A stretch of 64,000 nucleotides of DNA from a bacterium (GTDB lineage: Bacteria > Hinthialibacterota > Hinthialibacteria > H5-UNCL2). Under the pieces are notes generated by a model. It saw only the letters and a program-made list of their open reading frames with translations. It made no database searches and was not told where the DNA came from. Below are positions 8,251 to 17,784 of the stretch, piece by piece (within the stretch, counting starts at the first letter, position 1; each line of letters begins with the position of its first letter). A program made the translations under genes and the position numbers. The stretch covers positions 434,001-498,000 of the forward strand of contig JABTUV010000001.1 of assembly GCA_015075175.1 (NCBI GenBank), read 5' to 3'.

Positions 8251-9582
8251 ATGACAGAGATCCCTTCTTCCTCGACGTCGCCGGACCGCCGTGCCGCCAT
8301 GAGCCACTATCGCTGGGTCGTATGCATTCTTCTCTTCTTCTCCATCACGATCAATTACATGGACCGCCAAGTCCTCGGGATTCTGAAGCCGATGCTGAGC
8401 GACGAGCTGGATTGGTCGGAAGAGGACTACGGGGCCATCGTGATGTGTTTTTCCTTCAGCTACGCCACCGGCTACCTGTTCGTGGGACGGATCATGGACG
8501 CGGTCGGGGTGCGTGTCGGCTTGTCGTTGATGGTGGGCATCTGGAGCCTGTTCGGCATGGGCCATGCCCTGGCTCGCAGCGTGGTCGGGTTTTGCGTTGC
8601 GCGCACCGGACTGGGGCTGGCGGAGGGCGGCAACTTCCCGGCCGCCACCAAGAGCATCAGTGAGTGGTTCCCCAAGAAGGAACGGGCCTTGGCCTTCGGG
8701 ATTGCCAATGCCGGCAGCAACGTGGGCGCGGTCGTCACGCCGATCACCATCCCGTGGCTGGTGGAGCTGTGGGGCTGGCAGGGCGCGTTTATCGCCCTGG
8801 GATTGACCGGGTTCGCCTGGGTCGCCCTGTGGATGCTGTCCTATGGCCAGCCGCTGACCCACCAGCGCGTCAACCAGGCCGAGCGCGACCACATCCTGAC
8901 CGATCCGCCCGATCCTCCGGCCCGGGTGGGCTGGCTGCAGCTGGTGGGACACCGCCAGACTTGGGCCTTCGTCGTGGGGATGGTCCTGTGCGCGCCGATC
9001 TGGTGGTTCTACCTCTATTGGGTCCCCGATTTCTTCAGCAAGAATTACCATCTGAACTTGTTCAAGATGATGGGACCGCTGGTCGCCGTCTACGTTCTGG
9101 CCGACGTGGGCAGCATCGGCGGCGGATGGCTGTCGTCATGGCTGATCCATCGCGGCTGGCGGGTCGGCGCCGCGCGCAAGACGGCCATGCTGGCCTGCGC
9201 CCTGTGCGTCGTGCCGGTGGGATCGGTGGGGTGGTTGGATCCCACGCATACCGGCAATCTCTGGCTTGCGACGTTCCTGATCGGCCTGGCGGCAGCGGCC
9301 CACCAGGGCTTCGCCGCCAACCTGTTCACGCTGGTCTCCGACACCGTACCCCGCAAGGCCGTCAGTTCCGTGGTCGGCATCGGGGGCATGGCCGGATCCC
9401 TGGCGGCCATGCCCATGGCCTGGTTCGTCGGCAGGGTGTTGGGCGCTGCGCCGGTCCACGGTTACACGATTCTCTTCGCCATCGCCTCGACCGCGTACCT
9501 TTTCAATGTGGCGGTCATCCACGCCTTCAATCCCAGGCATACGCCCATGCAATTCCCGGATTCCGCCGTGTTGGAACGGTAA
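8251..9582 (+). CDS. MFS transporter, hexuronate/anion:cation symporter type
   Basis: 443-residue membrane protein with twelve predicted helices. The N-terminal INYMDRQVLGILKPML motif and the RTGLGLAEGGNFPAATKS motif in helix 4 are typical of the ACS family (ExuT, hexuronate and sialic-acid-like carboxylated sugar importers). Transcribed divergently from the ars operon, with about 250 bp between the starts. The neighbouring downstream gene is convergent, so it is monocistronic. The substrate cannot be told from the sequence; an imported sugar acid is the best guess. Confidence 0.88.
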   Translation: MTEIPSSSTSPDRRAAMSHYRWVVCILLFFSITINYMDRQVLGILKPMLSDELDWSEEDYGAIVMCFSFSYATGYLFVGRIMDAVGVRVGLSLMVGIWSLFGMGHALARSVVGFCVARTGLGLAEGGNFPAATKSISEWFPKKERALAFGIANAGSNVGAVVTPITIPWLVELWGWQGAFIALGLTGFAWVALWMLSYGQPLTHQRVNQAERDHILTDPPDPPARVGWLQLVGHRQTWAFVVGMVLCAPIWWFYLYWVPDFFSKNYHLNLFKMMGPLVAVYVLADVGSIGGGWLSSWLIHRGWRVGAARKTAMLACALCVVPVGSVGWLDPTHTGNLWLATFLIGLAAAAHQGFAANLFTLVSDTVPRKAVSSVVGIGGMAGSLAAMPMAWFVGRVLGAAPVHGYTILFAIASTAYLFNVAVIHAFNPRHTPMQFPDSAVLER

Positions 9583-9641
9583 TCTGCCGCTCCTCTCACT
9601 ATGGCGGCCAGGAAATACCCGGCCTGGGATGGCGGGCGCAG

Positions 9642-9663
9642 GCGCAGCACGCTGCGCGACTAC
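9642..9663. repeat. Family E palindrome at the fdhA stop codon
   Basis: GCGCAGCACGCTGCGC followed by GACTAC. On the minus strand it reads GTAGTCGCGCAGCGTGCTGCGC and contains the TAG stop of fdhA (9660-9662). Confidence 0.8.
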
Positions 9664-12512
9664 AGGCGTTCCACTCGTACCGCCGTGACTTTGTATTCCG
9701 GCGCTTTCACAAACCGGTCGCGGTAGGGACTGGTGAGGCGATTGACGAAGATCGACGGGTCATGGAAGGTTGAAAACAGCTCGCCTTCTTTCATGGCCTC
9801 GTCGATGCGCACCTGCGTTTCAATGGCGCCATAGCGGCTGGCGACGCGCACGCGCCCGCCGTCGGAGAGTCCCAGCCGCGCCGCGTCCGCGGGACAGATC
9901 GCCACGTGGTCGGCGAAATGAAGCTGGCCGCTCTCTGTGCGGCCCGTCATCGTGCCCGCGTTGAAGTGGTGCAATGTGCGGCCGGTCACCAGCAGGAACG
10001 GATAGTCGGCGTCCACCGTCTCCTTGGTGGGAATGTACTCGACGCGCCGCAGCCCCGCCTGTTTGCCCATGGGAAAGCTGTCGACGTGCAGGATGTCCGT
10101 GCCGAGATGATCCAGCGTCGGGCAGGGCCACTGCAAGCCCCCGGACTCCAGGCGCTCATAGGTGATGCCGTTGGCCTGCGGCCAGACGGTGCGGATTTCA
10201 TCCCAGATTTCTTCGGCGGATGAAAAGCTGAAGCTTTCACTCCGGCCCATCGCGCGCGCGACCGCACAAATAATGTCGGCGTCGGTGCGCGGTCCGCCGT
10301 CGGTGCGCGGTGCGCCGTCGGTGCGCGGTGCGCCGTCGGTGCGCGGTGCGCCGTCGGTGCGCGGTACGCCGTCGGTGCGTGGTGCGCCGTCGGTGCGCGG
10401 TACGCCGTCGGTGCGCGGTGCGCCGCCGGTGCGCGGTGCGCACCCTACGGGGCGGATGCGCTGCACCCGCCGCTCCGAGTTCATGAACGTGCCGTCCTAC
10501 TCAAACGGCGAGGCGGCGGGCAGGAACACGGTGCCGAACCGCCGGGCGGTCTCGTTCATGAACATGTCCTGCACGACCACCAGGTCGATCTTTTCCAGCG
10601 CGCGGCGCGTGCTCTCCTCGTTGGCCAGCGTGAAGTAGATGTCGTAACCGATCAACCACAGCGCCGAAAGCTTGCCCGCCGCCGCCGCGTCCATCATCTC
10701 CATCAGATTGAGACCGGACTCGGTCGGAACCGGCGCGCCCCAGACCGATTCGAACAGCGCCCGGCCCTCCTTCAGGGCGACGCCGCCGGTCAGGATGCCC
10801 GGATCGCAGCCCATGTGCGCGCAGCCCTGCACGTTGTTCTGCCCGCGCAAGGGATTGACGCCCGATCCCGGTTTGCCGATGTTGCCCGTGAGCAGCGCCA
10901 GGTTAACCAGGCACATCACGCCTTCCGTGCCTTGCAGATGCTCGGTGACCCCCAGGCCATGAAAGCACATCGAAGGCTTGCCGTTGGCATAGATGCGCGC
11001 CGCCTGCCGGATCAGCGACGCATCCACGCCCGTAATCCCCGCCACCTTCGCCGGCGCATAATCTGCGACGAACTTCCTGAAGGCGTCGAAGTCCTTGGTG
11101 CGCTCGGCGATGAACGCCTCGTCTGCCAAACCCTCGTCGATGATGGCGCAGGCGAGGGCGTTGAGCAGCGGCACGTTGGTCCCCGGCCGCAGCTGCAGAT
11201 GCACGTCGGCGTAGCGCGCCAATTCGATCTCGCGCGGATCGATCACGACCAGCTTCGCCCCCCCCTCATCCCCCCCCTCTCCCCCAGGGAGAGGGGGCCG
11301 CCCCAGTACCGCCTGCTTGATGCGCGCGCCCACGATGGGATGATTCTCCGTCGGATTGGCGCCGCAGATGAGAAAGGCGTGAGCGCGCTCGATGTCGTCA
11401 AACGAGTTGGTCGCCGCGCCCGTCCCCAGCGTCATCTTCATCCCCGCCGCCGTAGGGGTGTGGCACACGCGCGCGCACCCGTCCACGTTGTTGGTCCCCA
11501 GCACCACGCGCGTGAACTTCTGCGCCAGGTAGTTCTCCTCGTTGGTCGCGCGCGAGGAGGCCACCACGCCGATGCGCTCCGGCCCCTCTGTCTTCATGAT
11601 CTCGGTGAACCGCCGCGCGATGAAACCGACCGCCTCCTCCCAGCTGACCTTGCGCCAATCTCCTTCCGCGCGCAGCAGCGGAACCGTGATTCGATCTTCG
11701 CTCTCGATCCAGGCGTGTGCGTAACGCCCCTTTACGCACAAGTGGCCCTTGCTGACGGGCGCATCCAGCACCGGGCGGATGGTGGTAATCCGGCCGTCGC
11801 GCGTGCCCACGTTCATCTCGCAGCCCGTGCCGCAGTAGGGGCAGGTCGTGCGAGTCCAATGCTCGGGTTCTCCGCGCAAAAGCAGCGTCTGATCTTCCAG
11901 CGCGCCCGTCGGGCACGTATCCACGCACGCCCCGCAGGAGACGCAGGAACTCTCCAGCAGCGTGGTCCCCTGGTCGGGCAGAATGCGAATGGCGTCGCCG
12001 CGATACCACGGCTTCCAGACGAACTGGCCCTGCAGCTCCTCGCAGATGCGCACGCAACGTTGGCAGTAGATGCACTGGCGCATGTCCACGTGAATATAGG
12101 GGTGGGTGGCGTCGCAAAAAACGTCCGGCGGCAGCAAGCTGCCGCACTCCACACTGATCGGGGCGACCCCGTAGGCCGCCAGGTACTTGTGGAAAGCCTT
12201 GTCCGGATGGCGGGCGATGGCTTCGGGAGGATAACCATCGGCAAGAAGGGACAGCAGCGTGCGGCGATACTCCTCCAGCTCGGGGGTATGCGTCGTGACC
12301 TTCATGCCCTCGCTGCACGGGGTAGTGCAGGCTGCGACGGGACGGGACGAGCCTTCGACCTCGACCACGCAGAGTCGGCAGCCGCCGAAGGGCGCGATGC
12401 GCGGATCATGGCACAGCGTGGGGATGTCAATCCCCGCCGCGCGCGCCGCCTCCAGGATGCTCTGGCCCGGCCGGTAGCTCGCCGACTGGCCGTTGAGAGT
12501 TACGACAGGCAC
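9660..12512 (-). CDS. fdhA: NAD-dependent formate dehydrogenase catalytic subunit, amber-interrupted, repeat-invaded
   Basis: Oxidises formate to CO2 with a molybdo- or tungstopterin. Order of domains: 2Fe-2S ferredoxin domain (Cys34, 45, 48, 62), two 4Fe-4S sites (CIYCQRCVRIC, CVSCGACVDTC), the catalytic-domain cluster CPYCGTGC, then the molybdopterin domain with the Mo ligand as Cys (ARVCHTPTAAG, not Sec). The GTG start follows GGAG. Three foreign segments interrupt the family sequence: ECGSLLPP (12129-12152), GRPPLPGGEGG (11259-11299) and a run of APRTDG hexapeptides (10281-10442). An in-frame TAG at 10497-10499 separates ASPFE from DGTFMNSERRVQR, where the family normally reads straight through. 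The first 671 codons and the rest share one frame, so one base change breaks the gene. Confidence 0.9.
10281..10448. repeat. Nine-unit 18-bp tandem array inside fdhA (family D)
   Basis: Nine consecutive 18-bp units of consensus GTCGGTGCGCGGTGCGCC (10281-10442), varying at one to three positions, end in the family D sequence CACCCTAC. On the minus strand each unit adds the hexapeptide APRTDG in frame. Single family D copies at 19519-19540, 52622-52653 and 60702-60722 show this is an expanded palindromic element. Confidence 0.95.
11259..11299. repeat. Family C element inside fdhA
   Basis: CCCCTCATC...CCTCTCCCCCAGGGAGAGGGGG, an in-frame insertion encoding PLPGGEGGDEGG between IKQAVLG and AKLVVIDPRE, a junction that is contiguous in formate dehydrogenases. 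Confidence 0.88.
12129..12152. repeat. Family I palindrome inside fdhA
   Basis: GCGGCAGCAAGCTGCCGC followed by ACTCCAC, the same element as at 4577-4600 and 14036-14058. It is translated as ECGSLLPP between the 2Fe-2S and first 4Fe-4S domains. Confidence 0.8.
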
Positions 12513-14119
12513 GGGGAAAACTCCTTCTGAAAATAGCGATTCACGCTATTGGCCAGTTCCGAGAGGCCCACGCCGAGCCCGCACAAACTGGTTTGGGCCA
12601 GCGCTTCGACGATGGACTTCCACTGGCCGCGATCGACCGGATGCGTCCCGCCGTCGGTACTCGACGGGCTTCCCCTCACCCCCACCCTCTCCCCCGGGGA
12701 GAGGGAGCAATCGGCGAGCGCGCGCGCCAGCGCGTCCGCCAGGCGCCGGCTTCCCACTCGGCAGGGCGTGCACTTGCCGCACGATTCGTCCGCGGCGAAC
12801 TCGAAGATGTGGTGGACCAGTTGGGGGATGCTCGTGTGCTCGTCGATGGCGACGATGCCGCCATGTCCCAGGTTTCCGCCGACGGCCCGCAGCGCCTCGA
12901 AGTCCAGCGGCGTTGCGAGGAGCGACGCGGGCACGATCCCGCCCATCGGCCCCGCCGGCATCACGCCCACCAGCCGCCCGTCCGCCATGCCCCCGCCGAT
13001 TTCCTCGACGATGGTAGCCAGGGTGGTCCCGAATTCGACCTCGTAAATGCCCGGCTTTCTGAACAGCGAAGGCAGCGAGAGCGCCTTGGTCCCGCGGCTC
13101 TTGTTGTAACCCAGCGCGCAGTACGCCTCGCCGCCATGTTCGAGGATCCACGGCAGATTGCAGAGCGTCTCGATGTTGAGGAGCAGCGTGGGCTTGCCGA
13201 AGAGTCCCTTGTCGGTGGGAAAGGGAGGTCGCGGCATGACTTCGGGCCGCCTGCCCTCAATCGAGCGCAGAAGCGCCGTCTCCTCGCCGCACACGTAACT
13301 GCCGTGGCCGGAGACGAGCTGGATGTCGAAGCTGAAATCGCGCGACAGGACTCTCTCGCCCAGAAACCCCCGCGATCGAGCCTGCGACAGCGCTTCCAGG
13401 AGAATGGCGCGCGCCTCGGGATACTCGCATCGCAGGTAGATGTAACCCTGAGCCGCTCCCACGGCGTATCCCGCGATGCTCATCGCCTCGATCAGCCTGA
13501 AGGGATCGTCCTCCATGAGAAAGCGATCGGTGAACGAGCCGGGATCGCCCTCGTCGCCGTTGGCCACGACGTACTTGACGGGAGACGGGTTGGCGGCGAC
13601 GGCGCGCATCTTTACGCCCGAGGGGAAGCCCGCGCCGCCGCGCCCGCGCAACTGCGAATCGAGCACCTCCCCTACGACCTCTTGCCGCGATCGCAACAGC
13701 GCCCGCTCCAGCCCTCTATAACCGCCGCGCGCCAGGTAGATATCCAGTTGTCGCGCGCCGCCGTCGACCAGATTGGCGAGTAGTATCGCCTGCGGCGAGC
13801 GCACTTCCACGTGGGGCCGCGCGGTCTCGCCCGCCGTCGCCGGCGCAACGTAGCAGCGTCCCATGCAATACACGCGCGGCTTGTCCCGCTCCGCCTTCGC
13901 CCATCGCGCGGGATGGCGATGCCGCGCTGCAAAGCACGCCGTCCCCCGGCAGCCATGCTCCGGCGCCAACTGGACTGCGGCCGCCTGCTCCCTCTCCCTT
14001 GGGGAGAGGGCTGGGGTGAGGGGGACCTTGTGGCCTGCGGCAGCTTGCTGCCGCCGCGAAGTGGGCGCGACCAGATGATAACACGACTCGATGCTCTCGG
14101 GATGCTGGGGAGCCTTCAC
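12500..14119 (-). CDS. NuoF-like NADH-binding subunit of formate dehydrogenase, repeat-invaded
   Basis: Flavin/NAD subunit that passes electrons between FdhA and NAD. A thioredoxin-like 2Fe-2S segment (HGCRGTACF, RVYCMGRCYVAPA) precedes the NuoF core with the NADH/FMN motifs GRGGAGFPSGVKM and NGDEGDPGSFTDR. The 4Fe-4S site is ESCGKCTPCR plus TSLCGLG. The GTG start at 14119 follows AGGAG. The gene overlaps fdhA by 13 bases (ending KEFSPCLS), showing coupled translation. Three palindromic elements are inside: QQAAAGHK (14036-14058) and LTPALSPREREQ (13988-14024) near the N-terminus, and SLSPGERVGVRG (12672-12708) after the 4Fe-4S motif. All keep the frame. Confidence 0.9.
   Translation of the reverse strand: MKAPQHPESIESCYHLVAPTSRRQQAAAGHKVPLTPALSPREREQAAAVQLAPEHGCRGTACFAARHRHPARWAKAERDKPRVYCMGRCYVAPATAGETARPHVEVRSPQAILLANLVDGGARQLDIYLARGGYRGLERALLRSRQEVVGEVLDSQLRGRGGAGFPSGVKMRAVAANPSPVKYVVANGDEGDPGSFTDRFLMEDDPFRLIEAMSIAGYAVGAAQGYIYLRCEYPEARAILLEALSQARSRGFLGERVLSRDFSFDIQLVSGHGSYVCGEETALLRSIEGRRPEVMPRPPFPTDKGLFGKPTLLLNIETLCNLPWILEHGGEAYCALGYNKSRGTKALSLPSLFRKPGIYEVEFGTTLATIVEEIGGGMADGRLVGVMPAGPMGGIVPASLLATPLDFEALRAVGGNLGHGGIVAIDEHTSIPQLVHHIFEFAADESCGKCTPCRVGSRRLADALARALADCSLSPGERVGVRGSPSSTDGGTHPVDRGQWKSIVEALAQTSLCGLGVGLSELANSVNRYFQKEFSPCLS
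12672..12708. repeat. Family C element inside nuoF-like gene (C-terminal)
   Basis: CCCTCACCCCCACCCTCTCC with CCGGGGAGAGGG, encoding LSPGERVGVRG in frame within an otherwise conserved NuoF C-terminal domain. Confidence 0.9.
13988..14058. repeat. Family C and family I elements inside nuoF-like gene (N-terminal)
   Basis: CTCCCTCTCCCTTGGGGAGAGG with GGTGAGGGG (13988-14024) and GCGGCAGCTTGCTGCCGC (14036-14058), a dozen bases apart. Both are translated in frame ahead of the 2Fe-2S motif. Confidence 0.85.
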
Positions 14120-14439
14120 GTTCTTGCTCCTGGGTTCAGGCGGAGTGGACCACGCCAGTAGATTGCCGAAGCTATTCCATCATTGATTCTTTTTCAAGAA
14201 TTAATTCTACAACGGTAAGTTTGCAGCCGTCTCGAGGTTGCAGTTTTCCCGTCTCCACGTGTTTTCAAGCGACGTGAGCTGTCATTTCGACCGTAGGGAG
14301 AAACCTCCCCCAGCACCGCGGCGTCCAGACAAGGGGGCGAAGATTTCTCCCTGCGGTCGAAATGACAGTGGGGCGGTCGAAATGACAGCGGCGACGACGA
14401 GAGCGGCACGCGACTTAATCCGCCGCGTGTTTTCTTGTT
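14120..14439. other. Intergenic region with family B repeat cluster
   Basis: The region between the nuoF-like gene and the exported-protein gene carries a two-armed family B element plus one extra half (14279-14389) and no recognisable gene. Confidence 0.7.
14279..14389. repeat. Family B palindromic element, copy with extra half
   Basis: GTCATTTCGACCGTAGGGAG and its inverted partner CTCCCTGCGGTCGAAATGAC, separated by about 50 bp, followed by a further GGTCGAAATGACAG half-site. Confidence 0.9.
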
Positions 14440-16214
14440 TTACTTCTCATCCAGCGGCGTGTTTTCAGTTTCCCCCCCGCCGGCGGTGGATAGAAACATC
14501 GAGCGCACGAAGACGAGCTTGGCAAAGGTAACTTCTGATTCGGGAATGACGAGCCTGATGGCAACGTCCCCGTTGCGGGGCATGGCGAAGGCGAAGATGC
14601 TGGAATCGGGCGGCGGCTCGGGGAGACCGGCCAGGAGGCGCTCCACGTAGTCGGCGCGGTCCACTTGGGCCTCGCCGGAAGGCGAATCAGGCGCCGGCCA
14701 CCCAAAAGCGCGCATGACTGCCTCGATGCGCAGGCGCGCCATGGCCCACTTGGGACCCGGAAAGCGCGGCGCCTGAGGATGGAATACCGCCGCGTCGTCG
14801 GCGTCCAGGCATCTCTCCAGCGTCGCCAGCATGGGCCGGCGACCGGCCAGCATCAGGATGGTGTGATGCGACTTCGCATAAGTCGTAACCGAGCGAATGG
14901 CAGGCGCAGCACGGTGCGCAACTTCGGAGCGGGGCAGCGAAGTGGTATAGGGCCGTGACGCCGTCGGAAAGTGCGTGCGTAGGGTGGGAGGGACATCCGA
15001 GGCGTCGGCCACCCTGCGCCGTGGAGCAGGGGGAATAACACGTCCTTGTGGGCATCCAGGAAGCGCTGAGCCGCCGCGGCGTCGCGTGTACCCAGAAGGA
15101 GAACGTTGGTCGTGCGGGTCGCACTCTCCACCTCGCCCGCCGGTCGGTAGACCGCCTGCATCAGCTCGCCGGTAAACGCGGCGGCGAACTCGCGCAGGCG
15201 GGCCAGAAGGTCGCGCGTCTCTCGCTCGTCCGTGGCGTCTTCCACCAGGTGGGGAAAGATGCGCGCCTCCAGATAGCTCCACAGTCCTTCCAGCGAAGCC
15301 GCATCCAGATGGGCGAGCACTGCCATGACGGCGCCGTCGGGGACGGCCCGCGCGTAAGGCAAGGTCGCCGATCCGGGGTTGGCGGCAATCCAGCGGGCCA
15401 GCCCGGACTCGGGCGTGGGCGTGAGGCGAAGACCGACTCCAAGCTCGCGTCCGGTGAGCGACACGGCCAGTGTCAGGCTCCGCGGTTGCCGGAAGACATC
15501 GGCCAGGAGGCCCGTCAGCGCCTGCCGCGCCGCCGCTTGCTCACTGGCCGACCACGTCGTCCCCGCCGACTCGCGCTCGAAATCCGACAGACTCTCGGAA
15601 ACCGCCTTTTCGCTCAAGAGATCGAACATGCGCCGCGGCAGGTAGGCGAAGAGGTCCCCCGTGATGCGCGGGTTGGGCCGCTCCGTGAGCAGGTCGGCCA
15701 GCTTGGGGATGGCGGCCATCTCCGAGAGCGACTGCCGGTCGTCTCCCGCCAGCACGTAATCACCGACGAACGTGAGGTAGTAGCTGCTGGAGTCGGGCAT
15801 CTCATAGACCAGCAGTCTCCCATCCTCCTTCAAGAGGCTCTCGCCGCTGTAGGGCTGCGAGAAGTCCCGCACGAATTCCCGCGCACCGGCGATGGGAAAG
15901 TAGAAGACCTTACCGGGGTTCTCGATGTCCGTGCCCGTGGCGATGATGCCGAAGGGGCGCGTGAAATCGAGGCTGGACAGAGTGATTCCCGAAAGAAAGT
16001 CGTAGCGGACTCTATCCTCTAGGTCGGTGAGGAGGGGGAAGCCCAAAACGGAGTTCACGTAGTCCTGGACGGCGCGGAGGGCGCGATCGGGCGCGGGGAC
16101 CTCCAGAAACATGATAGCGTTTTTGGGCAGGATGGGTTCCGGCCAGAGGTCGTCCGTCCAACCCGGCGAAAAACACGCGAAGAACATCACGATCCAGCAC
16201 GTTACGCGTTTCAT
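14440..16214 (-). pseudogene. Exported protein of unknown function, broken by repeat insertion
   Basis: The ATG at 16214 starts a signal peptide (MKRVTCWIVMFFACFSPGW). About 380 residues of soluble sequence follow, with the feel of DUF3352-type exported proteins (AIMFLEVPAPDRALRAVQDY near the N-terminus, SYYLTFVGDYVLAGDDRQSL). Around 14900-15030 the frame changes. Sequence resembling family E (GCGCAGCACGGTGCGCAAC at 14911-14929) and a CCCTACGCACGCAC motif lies at the junction. The other frame then continues plausible coding (HHTILMLAGRRPMLATLERC and on) to the stop at 14440. One ancestral gene of about 560 residues interrupted by inserted repeats is the simplest reading. Function unknown. Confidence 0.7.
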
Positions 16215-16753
16215 GCCCAAGCTCCTCGCCTTCGGACCGGATACCTCAACGTAGCGGAATACGCGATGCCCCACAAGTGTCGCCCCGACCTTCGTGACAG
16301 GGGAGTCGGCCGGCCGGTGGGAGGGCTTGCGGCATGTGTGCGGGCAACGGCGTCTGCGAACCCAGCAACCGCATCATCGGCCCGAGCGACGCCATTGACG
16401 CCACGCCAGGGAAGCGGCACGGACGGGTTTACTTGGCTGGGAGGCGGCTATTGAAGAAGGGGCCGATTCCCGACTCCACTTGACTTTGGGCCGGGTGAGT
16501 GTTCATCAGAAGGTCTCTCCTGTCTTCCGCCTTTCGGCAGGTGTCGGCGTCGCCGAAGATCACGGTCCCCGCGCGAATGCCGCCCGATGAGCTCACCAAT
16601 CGGATCGCGAGCAGTGGAGCAATTGCGCCGTCTCTCCCGCCGGAGTGCATGGCGACGTACCGGCTTCAGCCTGCTCACTGCCGGCGTGTGCGCCCTCTTG
16701 AGTACAAAAGAGTGGCGCCCATCCGCCGCAGTGGGCCGCACTCCGGAGAGTGC
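16215..16753. other. 540-bp gap, no convincing gene
   Basis: No reading frame here resembles a known protein. Near its right end (16684-16723) a hairpin of the CTCTTGAGTACAAAAGAG type resembles the 51331-51404 repeat, and CGGCTTCAGCCTG resembles family H. Confidence 0.5.
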
Positions 16754-16972
16754 TCAGGCTGTTTCGTTCAGGCTGTTGAGCGTGCCCAGGAGTTCGTCGA
16801 CCGGGATGCCGTAGCCGTAGCAGATCTGCTCGATGGTCTCATGTTCGGAGATCGAGCAATGCGAGCACCCACCCAGGTGGTAGCTCATGAAGACGGCTCC
16901 GGCATCCGGATGGGCGCGCAACGCCTCGCCGACCGTCATGTCCTTGTGAAACGGCTGTGCGTGGGTACTCAT
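16754..16972 (-). CDS. DUF1858 domain protein
   Basis: 72-residue protein with the DUF1858 pattern: HKDMTVGEALRAHPDAGAVF, then GGCSHCSISEHETIEQ with the CxxC pair, and the helical end. The ATG at 16972 follows GGAGGCGGG. Such small proteins often accompany hybrid-cluster and other redox proteins and may carry a redox-active or metal-binding CxxC site. No neighbour suggests a partner here. Confidence 0.88.
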   Translation of the reverse strand: MSTHAQPFHKDMTVGEALRAHPDAGAVFMSYHLGGCSHCSISEHETIEQICYGYGIPVDELLGTLNSLNETA

Positions 16973-17160
16973 GAAAACCCGCCTCCGCGTGGGTGTATCT
17001 TTGATCTTCAGCATACCCCGTCTGGGCGGGCGATGCCAGAACAAAATGGCGCCCCAAACTGCGTTACTGACGTCCGCGGGCTGATGGGGCAGCACCGGTT
17101 GAGCGGTTCATGAACGTGCCTTGACAGTGAAGCGTGGGTTGACTAGATTAAGCGCTTGTT

Positions 17161-17250
17161 GGAGAGGTGGCCGAGTGGTTGAAGGCAGCAGCTTGCTAAG
17201 CTGTCGTGGGGGTAACTCCACCCAGGGTTCGAATCCCTGCCTCTCCGCCA
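17161..17250 (+). tRNA. tRNA-Ser(GCT)
   Basis: 90-nt class II tRNA with acceptor GGAGAGG pairing with CCTCTCC. The D arm is GGCCGAGTGGTTGAAGGC, the anticodon loop TTGCTAA (anticodon GCT), the variable arm is long, and the T arm contains GGTTCGAATCC. The 3' CCA is encoded. Confidence 0.97.
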
Positions 17251-17784
17251 GACCCTTCCGCATCGTCTTAACTCGTTGTGTTTCAGTAACTTACTACCTC
17301 GGCCACGAATCTTGCGGACGCCTGCCGCGCTCACGGGGCAGCACGCTGCGCAGTTACCTCCCCGGGTACCTTCGCAAGTCAATAGCCCGGTAGTAAATGA
17401 GCCGAGCTGGGTTCAAGCGCCGGCGACCTGCCTGCCTCAAGCGGACCTCGAGCGTCTCTCAGGGACGGATTCCGTCCGCGCTTGGTTGGGAAACTCTCTC
17501 CGGCAGGTACCCCCACGGCTGCCGTGATGTTCCACTCGAAATCCCACCTCCGGTCCACCGCCGAGGCCGACAAGCCCGACAGTGCGGGCACGTTGCGGGC
17601 ATGCCGCTCCATCCAAAATGATTATCGTCCACGGGCGTAGCGATGCGTGGTAAGCAGCTCCGCCTTTTCCGTTCCAGCCGGACGGCCGTTGCCGGCCGTA
17701 ACTCGGTTGCGGGGCGACTGTCCGTTCTCTATAGTACCGGCGCTTGCGCATGAAGTGAAGCTGAGCGCGGGGGGATGCGCCGTC
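17251..17784. other. 530-bp gap with a family E palindrome
   Basis: Between the tRNA and the glycosyltransferase I see no gene. GGGCAGCACGCTGCGCAGTTACC (family E) is at 17336-17357. The rest is featureless. Confidence 0.5.

Noticed and set aside
10281-10442. Regular short repeats that at first look like a CRISPR array
   Set aside because: The units are contiguous 18-mers with no unique spacers and are part of fdhA; no cas gene is present.
10497-10499. Reassigned or pyrrolysine-type TAG as an explanation of readthrough in fdhA
   Set aside because: mutS2 and other genes end at TAG exactly where their families end, so TAG is a normal stop here; single base changes explain the cases better.
10815-12530. 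Long open frame antisense to fdhA
   Set aside because: Shadow of a conserved gene; no recognisable domains.
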